Source: Mycolicibacterium sp. CBMA 247 | Lineage (GTDB): Bacteria > Actinomycetota > Actinomycetes > Mycobacteriales > Mycobacteriaceae | Assembly: GCF_009729095.1 (NCBI RefSeq) | Contig: NZ_VTGX01000003.1 | Span: 496,001-560,000, forward strand | DNA: 64,000 bases | Direction: 5' to 3' | Part shown: one piece after another, positions 19,000 through 27,975 of the stretch | Layout: each line of letters starts with the position of its first letter | Position numbering within the stretch: position 1 is the first letter of the stretch | Made by a program: the position numbers and the translations under genes | Notes under the pieces: generated by a model | Databases searched by the model: none | Seen by the model: only the letters and a program-made list of their open reading frames with translations | Told to the model about the DNA's origin: nothing

Positions 19000-19718
19000 G
19001 GCGCCCCTTCTCTCATCTTCACTCGTTCGACGCACCATAGCCGGACGACGGCGCAGCGATGTCGATTTCGTCGACGACCTGCTTGGTGCAAGGCCGCCCG
19101 GCGGAGGTACTTCTCCCCGCGCAGTGGTGGGGTCTGCCTCGTTGATGGTGAAGCCCAACACCGAGAGCTGGACTACTCGATGCGTAGGCGCCGGGTGCGC
19201 GGACCATGTCGGCCGACGTGACGTCCCGCCACCGTGAGAAACCGACAGCTCGGTACGATGGCGCGCCCGCCTGCCAATTGGAAACCCTGACCAGCACGCC
19301 GATCGCACGCATCAGCAAAGCGAACTTGCCTCGCCCCCGGAGGGACGTCCCAGTTGATCAGGGCCACGACCGCCCCGGCAATAGTGCCTCTCCCCTGCTA
19401 CATATCGAACGATGCGCTGCTGCGTATCGGGAGCAATACGGCGGAATCAAATACGGAGGGTTACCAGTAAAGTACTCCGTTTTCATCAGATGAATCAGCC
19501 CTGGCCTGGCCGCCCCGCCTTCAACCATGACCGGGGTGATCGGACCACATGCGGCCCACTCGGCGCGATCATCGACCGACAGCAGATGGGAACGAACGTC
19601 ACGCGCAAGGCCTACAACGCTCCGGGTACCACCCCATGAAAGAGTTCATGCTGCGCCGATCGGAGATCACCAGCCCAGCCTTGCAAAGCTGGCCCAAACA
19701 AACGATGCCTTCCCGTCG
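19000..19718 (+). other. gene-poor spacer with dispersed repeat copy 3
   Basis: 19000-19380 is the likely promoter region of the minus-strand module. No gene is supported in it. 19498-19718 has no supported gene. Confidence 0.5.
19383..19497 (+). repeat. dispersed repeat copy 3 with long left flank
   Basis: The core is at 19434-19497. The left flank AGTGCCTCTCCCCTGC is shared with copy 19 and, in part, copy 7. The stem is perfect: CGGAG 19454-19458 with CTCCG 19475-19479. Confidence 0.9.
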
Positions 19719-19970
19719 TTAACGTGGCCACTCATCGAGGGGAATTGAGCCGAGGACGTTGATGGTGTGGTTCAGGATTTCCCGTGCTTCGCTGCGTGTA
19801 ACGCCTAGCCGGGTGTCGAATTCCCAGTCCTCGATCTCCTCCAACGATTCCCTTATCCCTCCCGCGAACAGCGCAAGCTCATCGCGGGTTAGCGCCACCA
19901 CAATCTCGCCGTCTGCTACCTCATCAACATCGTCGGCGATCTCAGCAGAACCGCAGCGCAAGATTCTCAT
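19719..19970 (-). CDS. small hypothetical acidic protein
   Basis: ATG 19970 gives 83 residues, and GGAG lies 7 bp upstream. A second ATG at 19988 would add six residues. The protein is acidic and helical (REILNHTINVLGSIP near the end) with no membrane span. It resembles small immunity or antitoxin proteins in size only. The upstream bases 19974-19994 match the end of the dispersed repeat, so a repeat fragment seems to provide its ribosome site. Confidence 0.6.
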   Translation of the reverse strand: MRILRCGSAEIADDVDEVADGEIVVALTRDELALFAGGIRESLEEIEDWEFDTRLGVTRSEAREILNHTINVLGSIPLDEWPR

Positions 19971-20003
19971 TCGAAGCTCCGTTTTCATTCATAAGGTAGC
20001 GGC

Positions 20004-20441
20004 GTGAGACATTGGGACGGGTACGGTGCCGACGTGACCGCTGAGCAGTCCGCACAAATAGTGCCACGATGGATGACTGTTGCGGTTGGAGTTGTCCTCA
20101 GCCCAATCCTGGGCCTGGCCGCCTACGGTGTCTCCTTGGGAATCGTTGGCGACATGTTGAGAAGCTGCCGATCAGAGCCCGCCGCCGGTGACGGGTTCAT
20201 CGCCTTCGCTCTGCTATTTCCAGCCGTCCTCACCGTCGCAGTCACCGCGATCACCTACACGGTGGTCCACCTGCTCATCGAGCGGAACTGGTCGATATAC
20301 GTCGCCGTCGCTGCGGCCGTCATCATCGCGGCGGTCATGGTCGTCTACGCCATCAACTCCCAATGGTCACCCGTCCCAACCGAACTCTGTCCCACCGGCA
20401 CCCCGTCATGGTGGCCATGGCAGGTGCACAAGCCCCACTGA
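20004..20441 (+). CDS. small membrane protein, paralog of the 11632 gene
   Basis: GTG 20004 (AAGG upstream) gives 145 residues; GTG 20034 is an alternative. Three hydrophobic segments follow an N-terminal soluble stretch. ITYTVVHLLIER and the tail CPTGTPSWWPWQV are shared with the protein at 11632. It is followed 64 bp later by the YezG-like gene, so the two may be one unit. Function unknown; a membrane immunity role is possible but unproven. Confidence 0.7.
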   Translation: MRHWDGYGADVTAEQSAQIVPRWMTVAVGVVLSPILGLAAYGVSLGIVGDMLRSCRSEPAAGDGFIAFALLFPAVLTVAVTAITYTVVHLLIERNWSIYVAVAAAVIIAAVMVVYAINSQWSPVPTELCPTGTPSWWPWQVHKPH

Positions 20442-20504
20442 CCACGCACATCACATGCAGTGTGCAACCCGATGGCCAACTACGGAACGAAACGAGGAGC
20501 AAGT

Positions 20505-20897
20505 ATGAGCGCTGAGGAAGACGCGTTCGTCGAGGCCCTCCGAGATGCCAACCCCGGCGACGACTGGACGGTCATCAATTTGGATATCTGCGGCAACATC
20601 GCCACCCTCGGAATTACACCGAGTTGGGACAGCAGCGCTCCAGGACCGAAGGGCTCAGCACGGGGGTCGATGGCAATGTTCGCTATTCGGGAAGCGACCG
20701 CTGACCCGCAGCGCGGTGCTTGGCTCACCGCCCAGGTCACCATCCCCAAAACCGGCGCAGCCACCTTCACCTACGACTGGATGACCCAACCCACGTGGGA
20801 AGCCATCGGCGGCCTCGACAACGCCCTCTACCTCGACGACCTCAAAGCCTTCCCCCGCACACCTGACAACATCCCCGACTGGTATCCGAGGCCGTAG
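20505..20897 (+). CDS. YezG/DUF600-like immunity-type protein
   Basis: ATG 20505, preceded by GAGGAGC, gives 130 residues. It has an alternating beta pattern, the turn TFTYDWMTQPTW and the ending LKAFPRTPDNIPDWYPRP. The FPR...IPDWY ending resembles YezG-type immunity proteins, which neutralise toxins of contact-dependent systems. The assignment rests on this ending and length only. A second, broken copy lies at 29328-29700. No toxin gene is visible nearby, so it would be an orphan. Confidence 0.6.
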   Translation: MSAEEDAFVEALRDANPGDDWTVINLDICGNIATLGITPSWDSSAPGPKGSARGSMAMFAIREATADPQRGAWLTAQVTIPKTGAATFTYDWMTQPTWEAIGGLDNALYLDDLKAFPRTPDNIPDWYPRP

Positions 20898-21037
20898 GAC
20901 CGGTGCTTTTGAAACCCTTGAGGATCGTGTGTGTCTTCGCCGTGGCATCGCACCACGAATAGCCTTGCGCTCCAAGCGAAGTAAGTGCTTTGCACGGGGA
21001 CGCACACACGACCAAAACGGATGACAGGGGGCCAGTT

Positions 21038-21180
21038 GTGTATGACGCGGTGTTTGGAAACCTCACCTATAGTGAGCGGTTCGGTTGGGACGGCACCTAC
21101 ACCTACCCGTTGTTCGGGCGTGATGTGACCGTACCGCTCTCCCTCGAAGGGCGGGACGAGGACCAGCGCCTTGGGCCTTA
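21038..21180 (+). pseudogene. 5' fragment of a small gene fused into the next
   Basis: GTG 21038 has a good ribosome site (AGGGGG, 7 bp). It starts a beta-rich protein (DAVFGNLTYSERFGWDG, then YPLFGRDVTVPLSLEG) that loses sense around 21180. The membrane-protein frame then takes over in another frame. It looks like the N-terminus of a DUF6985-like protein, but I am not sure of the family. Confidence 0.4.
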
Positions 21181-21197
21181 CGATCTTATTCGTCGAT

Positions 21198-21410
21198 ATG
21201 CCAGTAACGTTCGGGATTGTGGCGGCGTTGTCCGGAATGGTGTACGCGTTGCTGTACCGCGTCCCCGTGAGATGGCGAACACCGCTAGCCCTGGCCGGCG
21301 CCGTAGTGATGGGTATCGCCGTACTCTGGATCATCCTATCCACTCAGGAATGGCTCTATGAGGACACCTTCTGTCCACCGCCGTGGCGGCACCGCTGGAT
21401 AACGCCGTAG
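21198..21410 (+). CDS. small membrane protein, possibly 5' truncated
   Basis: ATG 21198 gives 70 residues with two hydrophobic segments and the tail CPPPWRHRW. The layout is close to the C-terminal half of the membrane proteins at 11632 and 20004. Because it overlaps the remnant at 21038, it may be a truncated third paralog. Function unknown. Confidence 0.45.
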   Translation: MPVTFGIVAALSGMVYALLYRVPVRWRTPLALAGAVVMGIAVLWIILSTQEWLYEDTFCPPPWRHRWITP

Positions 21411-21830
21411 CGGCGTCGCACCGCTCATCGATTGCGAACAACGCAAACCTGCGGGGCGCACCGGCACGTCACCCCTGCCTAGCTTTGATAGCGGGATCCG
21501 TCATAAGCGGCACTGCTTGGTCGAACCGGCCCCGGCAATCAAATCCGAGGAAAGCTGATTGGTCTTCAGCCGTTCAACCAAAATCGGGGTCTTAGTTGGC
21601 CGCCAGGCTTCACTGCCGTAGCTGTCTGCCGGAAGCCATCAGCAAACCTACTGACCGCCACGCCGCTCCCCCGAAGCCGGCCACGTCGATACCAACACAG
21701 AGCAGCAATACGGCAGGATCGAATACGGAGGGTTACCAGTAGAAGTCTCCGTTTTCATCAGATGAATCAGCCGTGGCCCTGGACCGGCTCGGGTCGTGAC
21801 CATGAATCTCCCGATGGATAACCTTGGCCC
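21411..21830 (+). other. intergenic spacer with dispersed repeat copy 4
   Basis: No gene supported. The left flank of the repeat (CGTCGATACCAACACAGAGC) is shared with copy 9. Confidence 0.5.
21706..21769 (+). repeat. dispersed repeat copy 4
   Basis: Full-length core with the CGGAG/CTCCG stem and the TTCATCAGATGAATCA palindrome. Same sub-type as copy 9 (AGAAGTCTCCG). Confidence 0.9.
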
Positions 21831-22991
21831 TTAGAGTCGTCGCATTCCGCGGATCACTTGCAGGAAAGGCAAATTCGACTCAAGCCCCTTGCGCAAGCTC
21901 GGCTGCAGCGTGCTGATGTTGCCCAGCGTGATGTGGCGCACGCCCTGGTTTCGCCATTCGGCGGCCTGTTCGATGATGTCGTCGGGGGTGCCGGTCAGCA
22001 ACCCCTCCTTGAGCAAGGATTGCGGAACCTGCCGGGTGTAAGACAGTGCAGTCTGTTCATCGATCAGTTGGGGCATGATGTCGGTTGCTCCACCGGCAAG
22101 GCCGAGCGGATGTGAAACGCCGTGGCGCTCCCACCAAGCTGCTGGGGCTAGCAGTGCAGTGGACTTGATGGCGTCGCTGCTTAGCGCCTCGTCGACGTCG
22201 TCGCGGTTGCGGCCGACGACAGCGAATCCTTGCCAGGCCCCTTTGATCGACATGGGATCGCGGCCGGCGTCGGAGGCGGCGCTTCGAACTGCATCCAATC
22301 CGGCGGCGTAATCGGTGGGGGCGATCAGCGCTGGTACCCAGGCGTCGGCGTAGCGGCCGGTGATTCTGAGCATGCGCGGGCCGTGTGAAGCGACCCAGAT
22401 CTCGGGCCATTTCCCTTTGACGGGCGGTAACTCGAAGGCGGCATCGTGCAGCGGGAAGTACGGCGAGTCACGCGAGATCAGCTCGCCGCGGGAGTTCCAC
22501 AGGGCGCGGATGGTGGCCAGAGCTTCTTCCAGCCGTGTGACCGGTTTAGCCCAATCCACCCCGTAGGGTTCGTTGCCCTCGCGCTCACCAGTGCCGATGC
22601 CCAGGACCGCCCGCCCGCCAGTGAGCAGGTGCAGCGTGGCAGCGGCCTGGGCGGTAACCGCGGGGTTGCGTCGACCAGCATCAGTGACACTGACACCCAG
22701 ACGCAACCGCCCGATCCGGTTGCGCGCCGCCAGATGGCCCAGAATCGTCCACGGTTCGAGGATCGCGTCCACCTTCGGCACCACACGCGCTGCACCGACG
22801 TAGCGGCGGCTCGCGATCGACCGCGGGAACAACGAGTTCAGATGATCGCCCACCCAAAACGAGTCTGCACCGGCGACCACAGCGCCAAGGTAATTAGCGC
22901 GCAACGGCACCGTCGGCCATGGATGCGCATTGACGATCTGATCGAACACACCCACCCCGAACCGGCTCACCGAATTCGACCGTCGCCCCAT
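21831..22991 (-). CDS. F420-dependent LLM-class oxidoreductase (phthiodiolone ketoreductase-like)
   Basis: ATG 22991 gives 386 residues; an ATG at 23027 is also possible. The luciferase-like TIM barrel is clear: GADSFWVGDHL near residue 35, LRLGVSVTDAGRRNPAV near 95, GIGTGEREGNEPYG near 130, and KGKWPEIWVASHGPRML near 185. This pattern matches the phthiodiolone/phenolphthiodiolone ketoreductase branch of F420 enzymes, which is mycobacterial. It would reduce a ketone in lipid synthesis or a related carbonyl. No polyketide neighbours are present, so the actual substrate is open. Confidence 0.82.
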   Translation of the reverse strand: MGRRSNSVSRFGVGVFDQIVNAHPWPTVPLRANYLGAVVAGADSFWVGDHLNSLFPRSIASRRYVGAARVVPKVDAILEPWTILGHLAARNRIGRLRLGVSVTDAGRRNPAVTAQAAATLHLLTGGRAVLGIGTGEREGNEPYGVDWAKPVTRLEEALATIRALWNSRGELISRDSPYFPLHDAAFELPPVKGKWPEIWVASHGPRMLRITGRYADAWVPALIAPTDYAAGLDAVRSAASDAGRDPMSIKGAWQGFAVVGRNRDDVDEALSSDAIKSTALLAPAAWWERHGVSHPLGLAGGATDIMPQLIDEQTALSYTRQVPQSLLKEGLLTGTPDDIIEQAAEWRNQGVRHITLGNISTLQPSLRKGLESNLPFLQVIRGMRRL

Positions 22992-23127
22992 CTGGCTTTC
23001 CCCGTCCCTCGCTGAGTCGCAGAACATAAGTATCGCCGCATAGAGACAGCACAGCGAACGATCTCGGGAAGTTCAAGGAGCCGAGGCAGTCGGTCCACCT
23101 ACGACCGGACGCCCGCTACCCCCCGAA

Positions 23128-23212
23128 TGACTCCCAACTTCGTGAGCAATCCACGCCGATCAAGTACCCCCAACGACTCCCGAATTCGTGAGCAAACGAC
23201 TCCCGAATCCGC
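23128..23212 (+). repeat. short direct repeats GACTCCCGAAYTCGTGAGCAA
   Basis: There are three units at 23128, 23174 and 23196. The third is incomplete, and spacing is irregular. Confidence 0.5.
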
Positions 23213-23223
23213 AATCAAAATCA

Positions 23224-23310
23224 ATCGTCGCCGTCAGCGAGGATCTTCACTGCTTCCATGATGCGGTTACGCACACGCTGTTCAACGATCCGCTCACTGG
23301 GTCCGCCCAT
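23224..23310 (-). pseudogene. 5' fragment of the 34273 gene
   Basis: The first 29 codons (from MGGPSERIVEQ to LADGDD) are nearly identical to the start of the intact gene at 34273-34653. The remainder of that gene is absent here. It is part of a longer duplicated block. Confidence 0.75.
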
Positions 23311-23508
23311 GATTGATGAGTATGCGTCAGCGCAGGTAATCGACCGAGACCCGATTCCGGGAATGAACGCCGAGTCGCCATTGACCGAAGCCATCAGAAA
23401 ACTGGCGGACAGCCACCGGGCGGGCCGGCCCGCCCGGTGATGACGACCGAGCCGCCGCCAGGACTGCTCCCCCAGCAGTCGGTCACATCAATATCCGACA
23501 AACGCCGG

Positions 23509-23562
23509 AATACGGCAGAAACGAATACGGAGGGGTACCAGTAAAAGACTCCGTTTTCATCG
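23509..23562 (+). repeat. dispersed repeat copy 5 (right end missing)
   Basis: Core with the CGGAG/CTCCG stem, cut after TTTTCATC. The recombinase fragment continues in frame directly from the cut. Confidence 0.85.
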
Positions 23563-24507
23563 CGCGACGAACATCTGGCACGCTTCGAAGAATGGTTGAG
23601 CGTCAAACTCGACGCCATCGCCTCACCGGCAGTCCGCGCACCCGTTGAGCAGTTCGCCACCTGGCACCACCTACGTCGATTACGAAGTGAGTCCAGGCCG
23701 GGCCAATCGTCGGACGGGGCGAAGCGATCAGCGAAGCAGGAGGTCACCGAGACGATCAAATTCCTGGCCTGGCTCGAGGACACCCACGGCCGCAGCGCCG
23801 CCGAATGCACACAGCACGACGTCGACGCATACCTCGCATACCTCGCGTCCGGGCCCACCACCCGCCATTTGATCCGCACGTTCTTCGTGTGGGCCAAGAG
23901 CGCCAGGATCAATACCAGGGTGCAGATCGGGTTCCGGCAGGCCCGAACCACCCCAACGATTACCCAAGAGCAGCGCCTTGCCTGGCTCAAGGAGTTGCTC
24001 ACCGGCGACGCCGAAAGCCTTCCCTACCGCGTGGCCGGCGTTCTCGTGCTGCTCTATGCACAACCGCTGACCAAGATCGCTGCCCTGCAGTGCACCGCTA
24101 TCTCCCAAGCCGAGGGCCAGACCCTCATCGCATTGGGCAAGCAACCCATTCCGGTGCCCGAACCCTTTGCCTCACAGCTCAACTACCACCTTCGCAACAG
24201 ACCGAATCTGCGCACCACCGGCGGGGCCGTCGGCACCCCCTGGCTGTTCCCCAGTAGCCGACCGGGTTGGCATCTCGATCCACAAACAATCATGCACCGG
24301 CTTCGATGGGTAGGCATCAACACGCTCGGTTCACGCAACACCGCGTTGTGCGAACTCGTCTCCGAGGTCCCCGCTCCCCTGGTGGCCGAAATGCTGGGAT
24401 ACAGCGACAAGGTCACGCAGAAGCACGCCGAGCAGGTCGGCAACACCTGGGCAAAATACGTTCGTCCTCCCTCACCGAAAGTGGCTGAACAGCCCGGGCT
24501 TTGGTAA
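23563..24507 (+). pseudogene. tyrosine-recombinase-like protein, 5' truncated
   Basis: Coding sense begins at the junction with repeat copy 5 (RDEHLARFEEWLS). The first in-frame start is GTG or ATG near 23596 (303 residues). It has an N-terminal core-binding region (TIKFLAWLEDTHGRS) and a degenerate catalytic domain ending in LVAEMLGYSDKVTQKHAEQ. The usual first Arg and the Tyr nucleophile are not at the expected places, so it is probably inactive. Fragments of related recombinases occur at 28338, 41855 and 43387. Confidence 0.7.
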
Positions 24508-24644
24508 TACCGAACATCACTGACGCTGGCGACGTTCGCCATCGGTTTGGTGTGGCTGGCCGCCGAGGCAAGCCCGCGATCCGTTCGACTCACGAGTCGA
24601 GGTGTATCAACGCGTGATTGGCTGCTGTGAGTCGCCATGTGCGA

Positions 24645-25464
24645 TTAGTCGGCTGCAGCGAGGATGGCGTTGGCGGTGGCTTCACCGCTTTCGACCGCGC
24701 CCTCCATCCAGGTCGGCCAACTACTGCGTTCGGCCCCCGCAAAGTGCACTCGTTGACATTTCTGAGGCAGGGAACGACGAAAGCCCGCGTACTGACCCGG
24801 TTGTATATAGACGTAGGTTCCGCGGGTGAACGGATCCTGCGACCACGCCATGACTTCAACACGCTGCACTGTGTCGGGAGACACGCCGAATGCTCGACAT
24901 AGGTCCTCGGTGAGCGCAGTTGGGCTGGGTGCATCGAGTTAGCGATACATCGCGCGCATCCACGCCGCCACCTCCATCGGCCACGAAGCACTCGGCGAGA
25001 TGGCGTACCGAACCCGAAATTCCGAGTCCGTCAAGCCAGTTCGCGACGGATATGGCATCCAGGTCATGGCGGCGCTGTGGCGAGCTGGCCGCGGCATTGA
25101 TTGACCAGATGCTGTGTGAGCCGACAAGCAGGCGCCCCAGTGCAAGAACTTCGCGCGGCCTCACCCGGGGTATCAATCGGCCCGCGACGTCACCAGGTCG
25201 ACGCCAGTTGACTGGGCCGGGAAGATAGCGGTCGCGCTGAATGTGGAGTCTCGCTTCAGACACAAGCCGTCTCATGCGCTTGTGATGACGTGAGATGTGC
25301 TGCCCGCCAAGTTCGATCACATCGCCGCCGTACACCTGGCGCGAACGACTCCGCCCGCCGACTTCGTCGCGCCCCTCCAGCACCGCGACTTCGTGCCCAG
25401 CCGCCCGCAGTCGAGTCGCAGCCGTCAACCCAGCCAGCCCCGCCCCCGCGATGACCACCTTCAT
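24645..25464 (-). pseudogene. FAD-dependent amine oxidase remnant
   Basis: The minus strand starts with a Rossmann motif VVIAGAGLAGLTAATRL and GRDEVGGRS, typical of flavin monoamine oxidases. After about 170 codons the frame is lost near 24900. A C-terminal piece then continues in another frame (YIQPGQYAGF, VHFAGAERS, MEGAVESGEATANAIL). About 150 residues of the normal 430 are missing. It oxidised amines or carotenoid-like substrates before decay. Confidence 0.78.
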
Positions 25465-25854
25465 CTTCCAGTCCCCTCCCCTAAGACATCACTCCCGACC
25501 CTGGGCATCCACCCCGATGACGGGACCTACTACGTACCGTAGTACCACGCGAGCTCGCTCATGTGAAGACTTCGGGAACGATCGTGAGTTGGAGTCGGAT
25601 TCTGGTGGGCACCATGTCTAGCTTCCGCGATGTGGTCGAGTGTCCGAGTCGAAGCGCTGCTCCATCTGGCTCATTTCCCGCGTTGCGCCAACCCAAGTGG
25701 CATCAATGCGCGTCGCTCGGCTGTTGGTCGAGCGATTCGCAACCCGCACCGGCCGCCCCGGTCAGCAGCGCCAGAAAACGCACCGCAGATCATGCGCCGT
25801 CCCCGACGGGGCTAGCAGACAGCCTGCCGATGACCACCCCATGATCAACCACGA
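25465..25854 (+). other. intergenic, nothing recognised
   Basis: About 390 bp with short frames only. No repeat or domain seen. Confidence 0.5.
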
Positions 25855-26265
25855 GTGCTCCGCGCGGGACGCACTCATCAGCGCCTAGCTGTCGAGCATC
25901 CCGCGACCGATCTGCGCGATGGCCTGAGCGCTGCTCGGCACATGCTTGTCTTCTGGGCTCACGCTGAGCAGCACACTGTGGCCTGGATTTTGCACAATCG
26001 CCTTCAAGCGCGAGTTGCGGCCTACCCAGACTTGGTCACGATTGCCGCAACACTGATCGCGCTTCGGCTTCAGCTCGAAGCGTCCAGGACACCACCAGGT
26101 CCAGCTGCTGCGACACGCCTGCTCGACCACATCAATGAACGTACCAACGCCCACAATACCGACGCCACGCGCGAGGGACCGTCCTCTCCCCTGCAACCTC
26201 AACCGGATCGACACCTCGCCGTGAGCGAGAATACGGCGGAATCGAATATGTCGGGTTACCGGTAG
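25855..26265 (+). CDS. doubtful hypothetical protein ending in repeat copy 6
   Basis: An open frame of 136 residues has a plausible helical middle (LVFWAHAEQHTVAWILHN, TIAATLIALRLQLEASR). Its last eleven residues and stop are encoded by dispersed repeat copy 6. No domain recognised. A frame on the opposite strand is also long, so coding is uncertain. Confidence 0.3.
   Translation: MLRAGRTHQRLAVEHPATDLRDGLSAARHMLVFWAHAEQHTVAWILHNRLQARVAAYPDLVTIAATLIALRLQLEASRTPPGPAAATRLLDHINERTNAHNTDATREGPSSPLQPQPDRHLAVSENTAESNMSGYR
26229..26265 (+). repeat. dispersed repeat copy 6 (left half only)
   Basis: Contains GAATACGGCGGAATC and GAATATGTCGGGTTACC, then diverges. The right stem arm and palindrome are lost. 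Confidence 0.75.
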
Positions 26266-26313
26266 CCTGCGCCGGTTTCGGTTGTGACCCAGAGGTTTTG
26301 AAAGTCCGTCCGC

Positions 26314-26964
26314 TCAGGATCGGCGGAGCGGATCCCGGCCATTCCAGGCGACGAGGCGGTCGATGGCGGTCGCGTCGTCGGAGATCGAAACAGCCTCGGC
26401 GAACGGGACGGCGACTTCGCCGAAACCCCTCGCGGCCGAGATCTCCTCGTACAGAGCTCGGCGGTTCTCAGCCGGGAGGATCTGGCGTGCCCCGTCGAAC
26501 GCCGCGGCGACGACTGTGTCGTCCCAGTCGGGCTGCTGACCGGTCGCCGTCGCAAGGTCCCACGTGTGGACGGTCAGCTCGGAGAAGTAGGACACCAGCA
26601 CCTGGGCGCCGCTGCCTTCGATCCACGGCAGCGCCATGGGTCGTTCGAGCACGGCGTCGTCGCTCCAGGCATCGGCGGCTCGGCTCCCCGACTCCCACCA
26701 CGCATCCGACCAACGATCGTCGACGACAGGAGTGTCGGCGACCGCGAAGGGATCTTCGCCGTTGCCGAGCGCGGCAACTCGGCCAAGCACGCCGATGAGG
26801 TGGGCGAGCAGTGCTCGCACGTCCATGTCGGTGCATGGCGTCGGGTCCGTGAGTTGCTCCGGCCGGATGCCGGCAATGACGACCCCGCCGGTCGCGATGG
26901 CACGGTCGAGGATTGGCCGGGGATCTTTGAGGTGGTCTGTGGCGGAACTGGTCGATGCGATCAT
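26314..26964 (-). CDS. TIGR03086/DinB-fold metal-binding protein
   Basis: ATG 26964 gives 216 residues; a GTG at 26994 lies inside the operator. Motifs typical of the mycothiol-dependent maleylpyruvate isomerase-like N-terminal domain are present: TPCTDMDVRALLAHLIG near residue 42 and ELTVHTWDLATATGQ near 128, whose histidines would bind a divalent metal. Family proteins are often thiol-dependent isomerases or stress proteins. It is divergent from the WYL regulator at 27028 with a perfect palindrome between them, so that regulator probably controls it. Confidence 0.75.
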   Translation of the reverse strand: MIASTSSATDHLKDPRPILDRAIATGGVVIAGIRPEQLTDPTPCTDMDVRALLAHLIGVLGRVAALGNGEDPFAVADTPVVDDRWSDAWWESGSRAADAWSDDAVLERPMALPWIEGSGAQVLVSYFSELTVHTWDLATATGQQPDWDDTVVAAAFDGARQILPAENRRALYEEISAARGFGEVAVPFAEAVSISDDATAIDRLVAWNGRDPLRRS

Positions 26965-26981
26965 GGCGCCATTGTTCCGAC

Positions 26982-27010
26982 TCAAACTGGTCACCTTGTG
27001 ACCAGTTTGA
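26982..27010 (+). promoter_or_regulatory. perfect 13-bp inverted repeat operator between divergent genes
   Basis: TCAAACTGGTCAC (26982-26994), spacer CTT, GTGACCAGTTTGA (26998-27010). It lies 18 bp from both ATG codons, between the TIGR03086 gene and the WYL regulator. Its length and perfection strongly suggest the binding site of the regulator, with autoregulation. Confidence 0.75.
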
Positions 27011-27027
27011 TGTGGAAGTGTGGTTGC

Positions 27028-27975
27028 ATGCGAGCCGACCGGCTAGTCGCCATCCTCCTCCTGCTGCAACAGCGCGAGCAGGTCACTGCATCGGAGGTAG
27101 CCCTGGAATTGGAAGTATCCGAGCGCACAGCACGTCGCGACCTAGAAGCGTTGAGCGCAGCCGGCGTGCCGGTGTACTCCATGCCGGGCCGAGGGGGCGG
27201 GTGGCGCCTCTTGGGCGGCGCTCGCACCGACCTGTCCGGGCTGACCGCGAGCGAGGCCCGCGCTCTGTTTCTGGTAGCCGGACCCGCCTCGACGGCAACC
27301 CCGAGCGTGAAGGCCGCCCTGCGCAAGCTCGTACGCGCGCTACCCGAACCCTTCCGGGAGCAGGCCGAGGCGGCCGCGGCATCAATCGTCGTAGACCCAC
27401 GACACTGGGGATCCAGCCAGTCCGAGCCCCGACCACCCCGGTTTCTCGACGAACTTCAAGAGGCAGTGATCCGCGGTGTCCAGGTACGGCTCGGCTACGT
27501 CGACCGCAAGGGCTCGGAGACCGAGCGGACCGTGCACCCACTGGGGATCGTCGCCAAGACGCTGACGTGGTACCTGGTCTCCAACACGGAGGCCGGTCGA
27601 CGGATCTTTCGGATCGACCGTGTCTCCTCGGTCGAGTTGACCGACGATGCCGTCCAACGCCCCCGCGGATTCGACCTTGCCGAGAGCTGGCGTGAAATCG
27701 CTGACGAGGTCGATCGAAAGCGCACTCCCCTCGAGGCCCGGGCCATGTGCGCTCCCGACGGGCTTGGCCTGCTCCGGATGATGCTCGGGGGCCGCCTCGA
27801 AATTGGCGGTTCCACGCCCGACGGCCGGATCGAGATCGTGGCCCGCGGCCCCAACGAGTACGCCCTCGCAGGCGAACTTGCCTGGCTCACCGAATGGCTC
27901 GAAGTCACCGGCCCGCAGGGCGTGCGCGACCACCTCGCCTCGATCGGCGGCGCGCTTGTAGCGCGGTATAGCTGA
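27028..27975 (+). CDS. YafY-type HTH/WYL-domain transcriptional regulator
   Basis: ATG 27028 gives 315 residues; ATG 27010 would add six. The N-terminus is a DeoR-like winged helix (RADRLVAILLLLQQREQVTA, then SERTARRDLEAL). The WYL domain follows near residues 140-220 (GYVDRKGSETERTVHPLGIV, TWYLVSNTEAGRRIFRI), and a WCX tail closes the protein. WYL domains bind small effectors or nucleic acids. The divergent TIGR03086 gene and the shared palindrome indicate a simple switch pair. Confidence 0.86.
   Translation: MRADRLVAILLLLQQREQVTASEVALELEVSERTARRDLEALSAAGVPVYSMPGRGGGWRLLGGARTDLSGLTASEARALFLVAGPASTATPSVKAALRKLVRALPEPFREQAEAAAASIVVDPRHWGSSQSEPRPPRFLDELQEAVIRGVQVRLGYVDRKGSETERTVHPLGIVAKTLTWYLVSNTEAGRRIFRIDRVSSVELTDDAVQRPRGFDLAESWREIADEVDRKRTPLEARAMCAPDGLGLLRMMLGGRLEIGGSTPDGRIEIVARGPNEYALAGELAWLTEWLEVTGPQGVRDHLASIGGALVARYS

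Larger units (their letters stand above)
22992..23508 (+). other. spacer with short direct repeats and a gene fragment
   Basis: Three imperfect copies of ACGACTCCCGAATTCGTGAGCAA lie at about 23128-23212. A truncated copy of the 34273 gene follows at 23224-23310. No intact gene. Confidence 0.5.
23224..23562 (+). repeat. segmental duplication, copy A (partner 34567-34912)
   Basis: About 330 bp match 34567-34912: the gene start, the GACCGAAGCCATCAG stretch, the GGTCACATCAATATCC stretch and the dispersed repeat. The block shows point changes and small indels. Confidence 0.75.
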
